Of a stretch of 64,000 bases of DNA, positions 51,403 through 60,152 are shown piece by piece. The notes beneath the pieces were generated by a model, which saw only the letters and a program-made list of their open reading frames with translations, was not told where the DNA came from and made no database searches. The stretch lies in the NCBI GenBank assembly GCA_031292015.1, contig JARLHY010000085.1:1-64000 (forward strand), in the 5' to 3' direction. How positions within the stretch are numbered: the first letter of the stretch is position 1; each line of letters starts with the position of its first letter. Source of the stretch: Negativicutes bacterium (GTDB lineage Bacteria > Bacillota_C > Negativicutes > Sporomusales_B > JARLHX01). A program made the translations under genes and the position numbers.

Positions 51403-52254
51403 TCAAAGCATCGCGGCGGCGCGATAGGAACTGCGCACCAGGGGGCCGGCAGCCACCTTTTTGAAACCGGCGTCGTAGGCCTGCTCCCGGTAACGCCCGA
51501 GCTGCTCCGGGGTGACGTATTCGACCACAGGCAGATGGGCCGGCGAGGGTCGCAGATACTGACCGATGGTGAGGGCGCTTACCCCGGCGTCGATAAGATC
51601 GGCGAATACGCCGCGCAGTTCGGCCGGGTGCTCGCCGAGTCCGACCATGAGACCGCTTTTAACAGTGCAGGTTCCCCCGGCGGCGGCCCTGGCCAGAAGC
51701 TCCAGCGAGCGCCGGTAGTCGGCGCCGGGCCTTACCCGGGGATAGAGGCGGGGAACGGTTTCGGTGTTGTGGTTCAGCACGGCGGGCCTGGCCGCCAGAA
51801 CGGCGCACAGGGCGGCGTGATCGCCGGCGAAATCGGGAATCAGCACCTCCACTGTCGTGCCTGGACATAGTTGGCCGACTCGCAGGACACAGGCCGCGAA
51901 ATGAGCCGCGCCGCCGTCAGGCAGGTCGTCACGGGTCACTGAAGTGATGACGGCATGCTTGAGGTTCAGCGCCGCCACCGCCTGGGCCAACCGATCGGGC
52001 TCGGCCGGGTCAACCGGCGGGGGGGCGCCTTTGGGAACGGCGCAGAAGGCGCAGTTGCGGGTGCAGATGCCGCCGAGGATCAGAAAAGTGGCTGTACCGC
52101 AGCCGAAGCATTCGCCGAGGTTCGGGCAACTGGCGCTGCTGCAGACGGTGTTGAGGTCCAGGCGGTTCATCAGTTCGCTGACTCTTTTGTATTCCCCGCC
52201 GGCAGGCAGGCGCTGGACAAGCCAGGGCGGACGGAAGCCGGCCGGTTGGTTCAC
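51403..52254 (-). CDS. lipA: Lipoyl synthase
   Basis: 283 residues from the GTG at 52254, which has AAAGGA upstream; earlier in-frame ATG (52296) and TTG (52323) lack ribosome sites. Radical-SAM enzyme inserting two sulfurs into octanoyl-E2. Auxiliary cluster cysteines CSSASCPNLGEC and the SAM-cluster motif CTRNCAFC are present, as is the C-terminal RSSY. It follows lipB closely and completes the lipoylation pair for the E2 encoded in the same operon. Confidence 0.94.
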   Translation of the reverse strand: MNQPAGFRPPWLVQRLPAGGEYKRVSELMNRLDLNTVCSSASCPNLGECFGCGTATFLILGGICTRNCAFCAVPKGAPPPVDPAEPDRLAQAVAALNLKHAVITSVTRDDLPDGGAAHFAACVLRVGQLCPGTTVEVLIPDFAGDHAALCAVLAARPAVLNHNTETVPRLYPRVRPGADYRRSLELLARAAAGGTCTVKSGLMVGLGEHPAELRGVFADLIDAGVSALTIGQYLRPSPAHLPVVEYVTPEQLGRYREQAYDAGFKKVAAGPLVRSSYRAAAML

Positions 52255-52300
52255 GCCGTCCTTTTTTTCGTCACCAATGTCAGCAAACTGACACATTTGT

Positions 52301-52960
52301 CTATTTTTCGACACAATTATCAATCACCTCGCAGTCGAAAAACCGACAGAATTCCTCGATTAAAACGGCGGCAACAATGGTCACAGCGGTGGTCACACCG
52401 GCGGCGGCGAGGCTGGTTACGCCGAATTCGCTGATGCCGCAGGGAACGATGGAGCGGAAAAGCTCCAGGTCGTTGGCGACATTGAGGGCGAAGCCGTGAC
52501 TTGTGATCCACTTCTTCACCGCCACGCCGATGGCGGCGATCTTGGCATCGCCCAGCCAAACCCCGGTATAGCCGGTTTTGCGACCGCCGCGGAGGCCGAA
52601 ACGGCGCAGGGTGCGCAGCAGCACTTCCTCGAGGCTTTCGGCGTACCAGTGGACATCAGGCTGCCAGCGGCGGAGGTTGAGAACAGGATAGCCGACCAGT
52701 TGGCCGGGGTTGTGGCAGGTAATGTTGCCGCCGCGGTCGGTGTAAGCCAGGTCCACGCCCCGCCCGGCCAGCCAGGCGCTGTCTGCCAGCAGGTTCCCGG
52801 CGCCGCCGCCCCGGCCGATGGTGATGACCGGGGTATGCTCCAGCAGGATCAGCACGCCGTCATAGTCCTGAGAACTCACCAGTCGACGCGCCGCTTCCTG
52901 CAGCCGCAGGCCGGCAGCGTAGTCGACCTGTCCCGCCGCGACAAAAGCGCAGCGGTGCAT
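52301..52960 (-). CDS. lipB: Lipoyl(octanoyl) transferase
   Basis: 219 residues. It transfers octanoate from acyl carrier protein to the E2 lysine. Motifs: EHTPVITIGRGGG, DRGGNITCHNPGQLVGYPVLNL (the RGG-x-TxH-x-PGQ signature), the Lys in KKWITSHGFALNV and the catalytic Cys in IVPCGISEFGVTSL. The ATG at 52960 overlaps the lpd stop (ATGA), so it is translationally coupled to the E3 gene. Longer upstream reading is in another gene. Confidence 0.95.
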   Translation of the reverse strand: MHRCAFVAAGQVDYAAGLRLQEAARRLVSSQDYDGVLILLEHTPVITIGRGGGAGNLLADSAWLAGRGVDLAYTDRGGNITCHNPGQLVGYPVLNLRRWQPDVHWYAESLEEVLLRTLRRFGLRGGRKTGYTGVWLGDAKIAAIGVAVKKWITSHGFALNVANDLELFRSIVPCGISEFGVTSLAAAGVTTAVTIVAAVLIEEFCRFFDCEVIDNCVEK

Positions 52961-54348
52961 CAGCGTTTCGGCGGCGGCCAGTGAATGGCGTGTCCGTTCG
53001 CCGCCAGGGCCGCCTCTGCCATCGCCTCGCTTACGGTAGGATGGGCGTGAATGGTGGAAATGAGTTCGTCGACAGTGGCTTCGAGGCGGATGGCCAGAGC
53101 GGCTTCGGCGATCAGGTCGGTGGCGCGGGGTCCGAAGATATGCACCCCGAGAATCTCGCCGTACTTTTCGCCGCAAATGATCTTGACCATGCCGGTACCG
53201 CCGCTTTCGATCAGCGCCTTGCCGTTGCCGGCCAGAGGAAAGATTCCTACTTTAACCTTCAGGCCCCGGGCCCGCGCCTGTTCCCCGGTCAGACCGACGC
53301 TGGCCACTTCCGGATCGTTGTAGATACAGGCCGGAATGGTTGCGCCAAAATAAGAGCTCTCATGACCGAGGGCGTGTTCAACGGCGGCTATGGCCTGAGC
53401 CGACGCCGCGTGGGCCAGCATGATCTGTCCGTTGCAGTCGCCGACAGCGTAAATGCCGCTGACATTGGTCCTAAAATGCGCGTCGACTGTTATTTTGCCC
53501 TGTTCGGCGGCTACGCCGGCAGCCGCCAGGCCCAGGTCCGCAGTGCGCGGTCTGCGGCCTACCGCCACCAGGACCAGTTCGGAGTCGATTTCGCGGCAAA
53601 CGCCGTCGACTTCCACCTTGGCACACAGTCCGCCGGTTTTTTCGGCCACTGCGGTCAGGCGGGCCCCGGTGAGGAACCGGACACCCCGCCGGGCGAGCTC
53701 TTTGCGCACCTGGACGGCGATCTCGCCATCCACCGGCGGCAGGATCTCGGGCAGCATTTCGACCACGGACACTTCGCTGCCGAAGGAGCGAAACAGGGCT
53801 GCGAACTCGACGCCGATGACCCCGCCGCCGATGATGGTCAGCGACCGGGGCGGCTGGGTCAGGCTCAGGGCGGCGGTACTGTCGATGACTCCCGGCAGCT
53901 CGGCCCCGGGGAAGTTCAGTTTTACCGGCTCGGATCCGACGGCCAGAAGGACGGCGTCGGCCGTCAGATTCCGGGGCGCCGCGCCGCTTACCGCTATCGT
54001 ACGGTCGGACTGTAGAACCGCCGTGCCTTTGAGAACCTGGACGCCGTTGGCTTTCAGCAAACTCTCCACTCCGTTCACCAGCCGGCGGACAACTCCTTGT
54101 TTGCGGCTTAGCACCACCGGCCAGTCCAGCCTGGTGTTGTCGGCTACCACGCCGGAGGAGCCTGACGACAGTTCCCGGTACAGGTGAGCGGTGTGCAGCA
54201 GGGCTTTCGTCGGAATACAGCCTACATTGAGGCAGGTCCCGCCGATGGCCTCGCCTTCGATCAACCGGACCCCGGCCCCGAGCTGGGCGGCCCGGATGGC
54301 GCCCACATAGCCGGCCGGTCCGCCGCCGATAACAACAATCTGCTTCAT
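52960..54348 (-). CDS. lpdA: Dihydrolipoyl dehydrogenase (E3)
   Basis: 462 residues. FAD enzyme reoxidising dihydrolipoate with NAD+. FAD motif VVIGGGPAGYVGAI (4-17), redox disulfide GGTCLNVGCIPTK (36-48), NAD motif IIGGGVIGVEFA, second FAD motif IYAVGDCNG and the C-terminal HAHPTVSEAM with the catalytic His/Glu pair. The ATG at 54348 has GGGGAGA; the frame opens earlier at 54381. It is 52 nt after acoC and overlaps lipB. It is presumably dedicated to the acetoin complex (AcoL). Confidence 0.95.
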   Translation of the reverse strand: MKQIVVIGGGPAGYVGAIRAAQLGAGVRLIEGEAIGGTCLNVGCIPTKALLHTAHLYRELSSGSSGVVADNTRLDWPVVLSRKQGVVRRLVNGVESLLKANGVQVLKGTAVLQSDRTIAVSGAAPRNLTADAVLLAVGSEPVKLNFPGAELPGVIDSTAALSLTQPPRSLTIIGGGVIGVEFAALFRSFGSEVSVVEMLPEILPPVDGEIAVQVRKELARRGVRFLTGARLTAVAEKTGGLCAKVEVDGVCREIDSELVLVAVGRRPRTADLGLAAAGVAAEQGKITVDAHFRTNVSGIYAVGDCNGQIMLAHAASAQAIAAVEHALGHESSYFGATIPACIYNDPEVASVGLTGEQARARGLKVKVGIFPLAGNGKALIESGGTGMVKIICGEKYGEILGVHIFGPRATDLIAEAALAIRLEATVDELISTIHAHPTVSEAMAEAALAANGHAIHWPPPKR

Positions 54349-54400
54349 GAAGATCTCCCCTATCTTTGGCAATCGATTCATAACCTGCCGTCAAACACTT

Positions 54401-55663
54401 TTACAGCAGCAGCAGCGGCTGTTCGAGCAACTGGCGGAGACGGGCCGTAAACCGGCCGGCCAGCGCGCCGTCGACGACCTGATGATTGTAACCAAGACAA
54501 AGGTTCATCATCGGCCTGATGACGATGCTTGCGCCGACCACCACCGGACGTTCGACCGTCCGGCAGACACCGAGAATGCCGCTTTCCGGCGGGTTGATGA
54601 TGGGGGTGAAATGATCCACGCCATACATGCCCAGGTTACTGACAGTGAAGGTGCCGCCGCTGTATTCATCAGGCAGCAGTTTTCCCTGCCTGGCCCTGCC
54701 GCCCAGGTCGGCGATATCCGCCCGCAACTGGGCGAGGGTCTTTTGGTCGGCGTTTTTGACAACAGGCACGATGAGGCCGCTGTCGAGGGCCACCGCCACG
54801 CCGATGTTGACGGCCTCATTGACGACAAGCCGGCCATCGACCAGCGCATTGTTGACCATCGGAAATTCAGTGAGCGCTTTGGCCGTGCATTTTACGATCA
54901 ACTCGGTCAGGGAAAGTTTCGCTCCCGTCTGGGCGAATTTGTCTTTGAGCTGCAGCGATGCCAGCATATCTACTTCTACGGTGTGATGGACATGAGGACA
55001 AGTCTGCCAGCTGCCGGTCATCCGCTCGGCGATTACTTTGCGCATACCGCTGAGCGGCGTGCCGACGGCAGCCGGAGTCATCGGCAGGGCGTCCAGAACG
55101 TCCTGTTTCATGATTCGCCCGGACTGGGGCAGGGCGGTGAGGTCCAGGCCGTGTTCAGCGGCGATTTTCGCCGCCAGCGGCGTGGCCTTGACCGCCGTGT
55201 CCGGGGCGGAGTGGCTCAAAATATCGCGCTCGATGATCCGGCCGTCAGGTCCGGTGCCGGTGAGCCCCGCCAAATCCAGCCCCCGCTCACGCGCGAGTTT
55301 TCTGGCCAACGGTGACGCTTTGACCCATTCGCCGGTGTCAGCGGCGACTACTGCCTCCTGCGGCGCCTTGAGGCTTTCCGCAACAGGCGGAGCGGATACG
55401 GCGGGGATGACGGCGGCTTTCTCGCCCGGTTCCCCGATGATCGCCAGAACGGCTTTAACCGGCACGGTCTCCCCTTCGGCGACCAGTATTTCCAGGATGG
55501 TTCCACTTGCCGTGGCCTCGACTTCCACGCTGATTTTATCGGTGGCTACTTCGGCGAAAACTTCCCCAGCCGTCACCGTTTCACCGATCTTCTTCAACCA
55601 TCTGGCTACCGTGCCTTCGGTCATGGTCAGGCCGAGCTGCGGCATAATAAACTCAACAGCCAT
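54401..55663 (-). CDS. acoC: Dihydrolipoamide acetyltransferase (E2) of the acetoin complex
   Basis: 420 residues: N-terminal lipoyl domain (2-78) with the lipoyl-Lys in VATDKISVEVEA; two peripheral-subunit-binding type segments (KASPLARKLARERGLDLAGLTGTGPDGRI and KATPLAAKIAAEHGLDLTALPQSGRI), and the catalytic acetyltransferase domain (about 200-420) with the HxxxDG-type signature in LGYNHQVVDGALAGRF. It transfers the acetyl group to CoA. Two binding-domain-like segments are more than usual. An MFS gene separates it from the E1 genes. Confidence 0.93.
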   Translation of the reverse strand: MAVEFIMPQLGLTMTEGTVARWLKKIGETVTAGEVFAEVATDKISVEVEATASGTILEILVAEGETVPVKAVLAIIGEPGEKAAVIPAVSAPPVAESLKAPQEAVVAADTGEWVKASPLARKLARERGLDLAGLTGTGPDGRIIERDILSHSAPDTAVKATPLAAKIAAEHGLDLTALPQSGRIMKQDVLDALPMTPAAVGTPLSGMRKVIAERMTGSWQTCPHVHHTVEVDMLASLQLKDKFAQTGAKLSLTELIVKCTAKALTEFPMVNNALVDGRLVVNEAVNIGVAVALDSGLIVPVVKNADQKTLAQLRADIADLGGRARQGKLLPDEYSGGTFTVSNLGMYGVDHFTPIINPPESGILGVCRTVERPVVVGASIVIRPMMNLCLGYNHQVVDGALAGRFTARLRQLLEQPLLLL

Positions 55664-55835
55664 GTTAGAATCCCCCCAGTTTTGCGTGATAGCTGGTTTT
55701 CCCTGCCCCGCGCCCCGGTCGGGTCACAGGCAGGCGGTGGAAAAACAGACGGCTGCCGGCGCCGGCAGGATGGGCGCCCGAAATTTCAGGCGCGGCCGTA
55801 AAAGCGCCGAGCAGCCGCAAACATCACCTGGTTTG

Positions 55836-57155
55836 CTATTGGGCAGCCGTTTTGGAGCCGGAGGCTGAAGGAGCTTTGTCGGTGGGCAATTCTTTGCGCA
55901 GGGTGAGGATGAGCAGACCGGCCAGGGTCAGCGAAAAGGCCAGGTAGACGTAACCCCACTGGAAGGAGCCGGTGAGATCCTTGATATAGCCTGTCAGATA
56001 GGGGCCAACCCAGCCGCCGATGTTGCCGATAGAGTTGATGAGGCCCACCGCGCCGGCGGCCGCCGCACCGGACAGGAAGGTCGTCGGATAGGACCACCAT
56101 ACGCCCATGCCGCAGTATACGCCGATGGCGCTGACGCAGACCAGAACCAGGCTCATCAACGGGTCGCTGACAAAGGGACCGACGCCGATGCCCACGGCGC
56201 CGATGAACATCGGGATGGCCACATGCCATCTCTTTTCACCGCGCAGCGACGAGGAGCGGCCGACCACAACAAAACCGATCAGAGCCAAGGCCATCGGAAT
56301 GACGATGATCCAGCCGATGGCGGCGTTGGACCAGCCTGAAACCGCCTTGAGCACAGTTGGCATCCAGAAATTGAAGCCCCAGAAACCGGTGATCCACATG
56401 AAATAGATCAGGCAGAGTTTGAGGACTTCTTTATCGGAAAAGGCCTGCCAGATGGTGTATTTCTTGACCGCCAGCTTGGAGGCCGTCTCCTGCTCCAGCT
56501 GGATTTTGAGGAACTGTTTTTCTTCCGGCGTCAGCCAGTTGGCATCTTCCGGCGAGTCTTTGAGCCAGAAAATCAGAATAATACCGAAGATGATGGCTGG
56601 GATGGCTTCAAGAATGAACAGCACCTGCCAGCCTTTGAGGCCGAAAATCGACAGCCCCAGCAGCCAGCCGGCCAGCGGCGCGCCGATGATGGCGGCAACC
56701 AGCAGGGAGGTGAGCATGACTGAGATGGCCTGGGCCCGTTCCTCGGCGCTGAACCAGCGGGGCATGATGACGGCGTAGATGACGGGATAGAGGCTGGCTT
56801 CCGCCGCGCCCAGAAGGAAACGGCAGATGTAGAATTCGGTGTCGCTGCGCATGAAAGACATCAGGGCGCAGACCAGCCCCCAGCTGATCATGATCCGGGC
56901 AAGCCAGACCTTGGGGCTGTACTTGTTGGCGATCAGCGCCCCGGGGATCTCGAAGATGAGGTAACCGAGGAAGAAAATGCCGGCGCCCATGCCGAAGATC
57001 TGAGCGGTGAAGCCCATGTCCTTGTTCATGGTCAACGCGGCGTAGGCAATGTTGACCCGGTCGAGATAGGCGATAACCGAGGTAAGGAAAAGGGGCAGAA
57101 TGATGTGCAAATATTTCCTTCTCCTGATGCTGCCCACGATTGCAGAATTATCCAT
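55836..57155 (-). CDS. MFS transporter in the aco operon
   Basis: 439 residues with 12 helices, of the anion:cation symporter group: FLTSVIAYLDRVNIAYAALTMNKD (22-45), GYLIFEIPGALIANKYSPKVWLAR. The ATG at 57155 has GGGAGGTC. It sits between the SDR and acoC genes, so it probably imports the substrate of the pathway, either acetoin or a related diol or acid, though ACS members usually carry organic anions. Confidence 0.88.
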   Translation of the reverse strand: MDNSAIVGSIRRRKYLHIILPLFLTSVIAYLDRVNIAYAALTMNKDMGFTAQIFGMGAGIFFLGYLIFEIPGALIANKYSPKVWLARIMISWGLVCALMSFMRSDTEFYICRFLLGAAEASLYPVIYAVIMPRWFSAEERAQAISVMLTSLLVAAIIGAPLAGWLLGLSIFGLKGWQVLFILEAIPAIIFGIILIFWLKDSPEDANWLTPEEKQFLKIQLEQETASKLAVKKYTIWQAFSDKEVLKLCLIYFMWITGFWGFNFWMPTVLKAVSGWSNAAIGWIIVIPMALALIGFVVVGRSSSLRGEKRWHVAIPMFIGAVGIGVGPFVSDPLMSLVLVCVSAIGVYCGMGVWWSYPTTFLSGAAAAGAVGLINSIGNIGGWVGPYLTGYIKDLTGSFQWGYVYLAFSLTLAGLLILTLRKELPTDKAPSASGSKTAAQ

Positions 57156-57241
57156 GTACAATAAGACCTCCCAACATAATTTCGTAGCGTCACCCGGCGT
57201 GTCTACGCCCGGGCCTCACCTCCCCTTCGTTATAGACCCGG

Positions 57242-57988
57242 TCAGTCCATCATGAATCCGCCGTTGACATCCATGATTTCACCGGTGATAAACGCGGCGT
57301 AATCGGAGGCCAGAAAACAGACGGCGGCGGCGATATCGCCGGGTTTGCCGACCCGGCCCAACGGAATCATCCGGAGGATGGCATCCCGCTGCTTCAGGCT
57401 GAGTCCGCTGGTCATGTCGGTGTCGGTCAGCGCCGGAGTAATGGCGTTGACGTTGATGTTGTAGGGGCCGCCTTCCCGGGCGATGCCCTTGGTGAAGGCG
57501 ATCACCCCGCCCTTGGAGGCAGCGTAGCAGGAATTGCCCAAAAGGCCGCCGCCCTGTTTGCCGGCGACGGAGGCCATATTGATGATTTTGCCGCAACGCC
57601 GGGCCATCATCACCGGAAAAACGGCCTTGCTGCAAAGAAAGACGCCCTTCAGGTTGACTGCCATCACCCGGTCCCAGCTCTCAGGAGTGATTTCGGTCAC
57701 CGGCCCGGTCAGAACGATGCCGGCGTTGTTGACCAGAATGTCGATGCCGGCAAAATGGTCGATGGTGTCGGCGACCATTTTTCGCACCTGCGCTTCGTCG
57801 GTTACGTCGGCCTGGGCCACCAGGGCCTTTGTACCGCCGGCGCGAATCTCGCCGGCCACCGCGGCGGCGTTTTGGAGGTTGACGTCGTTGACCGCCACAT
57901 GGGCGCCGTGGGCGGCGAGGGCCAGGGCCACGGCCCGACCGATGCCCCGGCCGGCCCCGGTCACAATAGCGACTTTGTCTTTTAACAC
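57242..57988 (-). CDS. Short-chain dehydrogenase/reductase in the aco operon
   Basis: 248 residues, GTG start with GGAGG/GGGGG upstream. Classical SDR: cofactor motif TGAGRGIG (10-17), NNAGIVLTGPV, catalytic Ser in INMASVAGKQG, and Tyr/Lys in CYAASKGG. Sequence resembles the FabG/diacetyl(acetoin) reductase group. Position directly after acoB suggests it converts 2,3-butanediol or diacetyl to acetoin for the complex; a plain 3-oxoacyl reductase cannot be excluded. Confidence 0.88.
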   Translation of the reverse strand: MLKDKVAIVTGAGRGIGRAVALALAAHGAHVAVNDVNLQNAAAVAGEIRAGGTKALVAQADVTDEAQVRKMVADTIDHFAGIDILVNNAGIVLTGPVTEITPESWDRVMAVNLKGVFLCSKAVFPVMMARRCGKIINMASVAGKQGGGLLGNSCYAASKGGVIAFTKGIAREGGPYNINVNAITPALTDTDMTSGLSLKQRDAILRMIPLGRVGKPGDIAAAVCFLASDYAAFITGEIMDVNGGFMMD

Positions 57989-58010
57989 GGCATTCCCCCA
58001 CCTCCTGACA

Positions 58011-58985
58011 TTATTGGCAGATTTCCCTGGCGGCCCGGACAACGGCCCCGGCGTCGATTTTCACCAGCCGCTCCAGGGGCGGGCTGAAGGGGATGGGCAC
58101 AAAGGGAGCACCCAGTCTTTTTATCGGGGCGTCAAGATAATCGATCATTTCCTCGGCCACCAGGGCGGCAATTTCGGCGCCCACGCCGCCGGTTTTCACC
58201 GCTTCGTGGACGATGATTAGCCGCTTGGTCTTGGCGACAGACTGAAAAATGGCATTTTTGTCGAGGGGGGAGATGGTACGAAGGTCGATGACTTCGGCGT
58301 CGATGCCCTGCTCGGCCAGTTTGGCGGCCGCCTCAAGCACCCGCTGCATCATCAGCGAATAGGAAACAAGGGTGACATCCTTGCCTTCCCGGGCCACAGC
58401 GGCTTTGCCGATCGGCACAATGTGGTCGCCGTCCGGCACCGGGCCTTTCAGCGGAAACAAGGCTTTGTGTTCGAAATACAGCACCGGATCGTCACTGCGG
58501 ATGGCGGCCTTCAGCAGTCCCTTGGCGTCGGCCGGATTGGAGGGGACCACGACTTTTACGCCAGGCAGGTGCAGGAACCACGCCTCCAGGGACTGGGAAT
58601 GCTGGGCCGCGGCGGAACGGACGATGCCGTCAGGGGCCCGCAGCACAAGGGGTACGGTGCACTGCCCGCCGAACATATAGCGTATTTTTGCCATCTGGTT
58701 GACCACTTCGTCCATGGCCACGGTGATAAAGTCGGCAAAATGCATATCCACCACAGGGCGCATGCCGGCCAGGGCCGCTCCGACGCCGGCGCCGACAATG
58801 GCGGTCTCGGAAATCGGGGTGTCCATCACCCGCCGGACCCCGAACTGCTGGGGAAGCCCCCGGAACTGACCGAAGATGCCGCCCTGGCGGGCGATATCCT
58901 CGCCCATGACAAAGACCCGTTCGTCCCGCTCCATTTCCTCGGCCATGGCTTCGAGGGTGGCTTCTGAAAACGTGATTGTCCGCAT
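58011..58985 (-). CDS. acoB: Acetoin dehydrogenase E1 beta
   Basis: 324 residues of the transketolase-like beta subunit. Motifs: MGEDIARQGGIFGQFRGLPQQFG (27-49), TPISETAIVGAGVGAALAGMRPVVDMHFADF and KTKRLIIVHEAVKTGGVGAEI. With acoA it binds thiamine diphosphate and cleaves acetoin to acetaldehyde and a hydroxyethyl intermediate. It starts 1 nt after the acoA stop. Pyruvate as substrate is possible in this family, but the AcoR neighbour favours acetoin. Confidence 0.93.
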   Translation of the reverse strand: MRTITFSEATLEAMAEEMERDERVFVMGEDIARQGGIFGQFRGLPQQFGVRRVMDTPISETAIVGAGVGAALAGMRPVVDMHFADFITVAMDEVVNQMAKIRYMFGGQCTVPLVLRAPDGIVRSAAAQHSQSLEAWFLHLPGVKVVVPSNPADAKGLLKAAIRSDDPVLYFEHKALFPLKGPVPDGDHIVPIGKAAVAREGKDVTLVSYSLMMQRVLEAAAKLAEQGIDAEVIDLRTISPLDKNAIFQSVAKTKRLIIVHEAVKTGGVGAEIAALVAEEMIDYLDAPIKRLGAPFVPIPFSPPLERLVKIDAGAVVRAAREICQ

Positions 58986-58986
58986 A

Positions 58987-59964
58987 CTAGTTCACTCCGC
59001 CTTCCACGAAATAGTCGGCAAACAACTGGCCGTCTTCCGGATAGGGCGCCTTGCGGGCGTCCTCGACCGCCTGTTCCACCTGGGCGGTTACCTCCGCCCT
59101 GATGGCCTCAAGGGCCTGAACCTTGAGCCAGTTGTTGGCGGCAACCGTCTTGGCGAAGTTTTTCAGAGGATCACTGTTCGCGAACCTTTCGGCGACTTCG
59201 GCCTTGGTCCGGTACATTTCCGGGTCGCCGACAAAATGGCCCTTGATGCGATAGGTCTTGGCCTCCAGCAAAGTGGGCCCTTCGCCGCTGCGGGCGCGCT
59301 CGACGGCGGTTTTGGCGGCTTCATACACCGCGAAGACGTCGTTGCCGTCGACAACGGCGCCAGGTATGCCGTAGCCGGCGGCCCGGGCCGATATGTCGGC
59401 GACAGCGGTGGTGGTGCGGTAAGGTGTGGTGGAAGCCCATTCGTTCATCTCGCAGAGGAAAACAACAGGCAGCTTCCAGGCGGAAGCCATGTTGAGAGCT
59501 TCATGGAAAGTGCCCCGGTTGGAGGCGCCGTCGCCGAAGAAGCAGACAGCCACCTGGCCGGTGCTCCGCATTTTTGCCGCCAGGGCGGCGCCGACCGCCA
59601 GATTGTAGCCGCCCCCGACCACGCCGTTGGCGCCCAGCATGCCCACCGAAAAATCGGCGATATGCATCGATCCGCCTTTGCCTTTGCAATAGCCGGTTAC
59701 TTTTCCGAAGATTTCAGCCATCATCCGGTCGAGCCGGGCCCCTTTGGCGATACAGTGACCGTGGCCGCGATGGGTGCTGGTGATATAATCGGCCTCGGTC
59801 AGGTTCGCACAGACCCCCACGGCGATGGCCTCCTCTCCGACGTACAGGTGAACGAACCCCGGCAGTTCACCGGCCAGAAACAATTCGCCGATCTTTTCCT
59901 CGAAACATCTGATTGCTGTCATGCGCCGGTATAGAAGCTTCAAAAACTCCAGGTCATATGCCAA
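58987..59964 (-). CDS. acoA: Acetoin dehydrogenase E1 alpha (TPP-dependent)
   Basis: 325 residues. ThDP motif AVCFFGDGASNRGTFHEALNMASAW (about 155-180) and the loop VVDGNDVFAVYEAAK; N-terminal RCFEEKIGELFLAGELPGFVHLYVGEEA. The start is a TTG with GAGGAGG 10 nt upstream. First gene of the operon acoA-acoB-SDR-MFS-acoC-lpdA-lipB-lipA, read from the sigma-54-type promoter 60022-60037 and presumably activated by AcoR when acetoin is present. Confidence 0.94.
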   Translation of the reverse strand: MAYDLEFLKLLYRRMTAIRCFEEKIGELFLAGELPGFVHLYVGEEAIAVGVCANLTEADYITSTHRGHGHCIAKGARLDRMMAEIFGKVTGYCKGKGGSMHIADFSVGMLGANGVVGGGYNLAVGAALAAKMRSTGQVAVCFFGDGASNRGTFHEALNMASAWKLPVVFLCEMNEWASTTPYRTTTAVADISARAAGYGIPGAVVDGNDVFAVYEAAKTAVERARSGEGPTLLEAKTYRIKGHFVGDPEMYRTKAEVAERFANSDPLKNFAKTVAANNWLKVQALEAIRAEVTAQVEQAVEDARKAPYPEDGQLFADYFVEGGVN

Positions 59965-60021
59965 AACAAGTACACCTCCTCAGTATGCTATTTTGTTGGC
60001 ATAAGTGTTGAAGCTTCCTAA

Positions 60022-60037
60022 TGCAAAGTTCATGCCA
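60022..60037 (-). promoter_or_regulatory. Sigma-54 promoter of the aco operon
   Basis: Minus strand TGGCATGAACTTTGCA, with GG and GC 10 nt apart, 57 nt ahead of acoA and directly after the acoR terminator. Confidence 0.85.
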
Positions 60038-60045
60038 AAAACAGA

Positions 60046-60080
60046 AAAAGGGCGATTCCGTCCGGAGAATCGCCCTTTTC
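60046..60080 (-). terminator. Terminator of acoR
   Basis: AAAAGGGCGATTC / GAATCGCCCTTTT (60046-60058, 60067-60079) with an 8-nt loop; T-tract on both sides. Confidence 0.9.
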
Positions 60081-60134
60081 CTGAGTTTTGGCGGCTGTCC
60101 GAAAGGTAAAACCGCTTCTTCGAGCCTTGCCAAT

Positions 60135-60152
60135 TGTTCGTTTATTGAACAC
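60135..60152. promoter_or_regulatory. Candidate AcoR site 1
   Basis: TTGTTCGTTTATTGAACA, an imperfect palindrome with TGTTC/GAACA halves. It overlaps the acoR stop and lies about 100 nt upstream of the aco promoter. Confidence 0.55.

Noticed and set aside
59985..60010. TTGGCATAAGTG considered as another sigma-54 site on the plus strand
   Set aside because: There is no GC at the required 10-nt distance after GG; the minus-strand site at 60022-60037 is complete.
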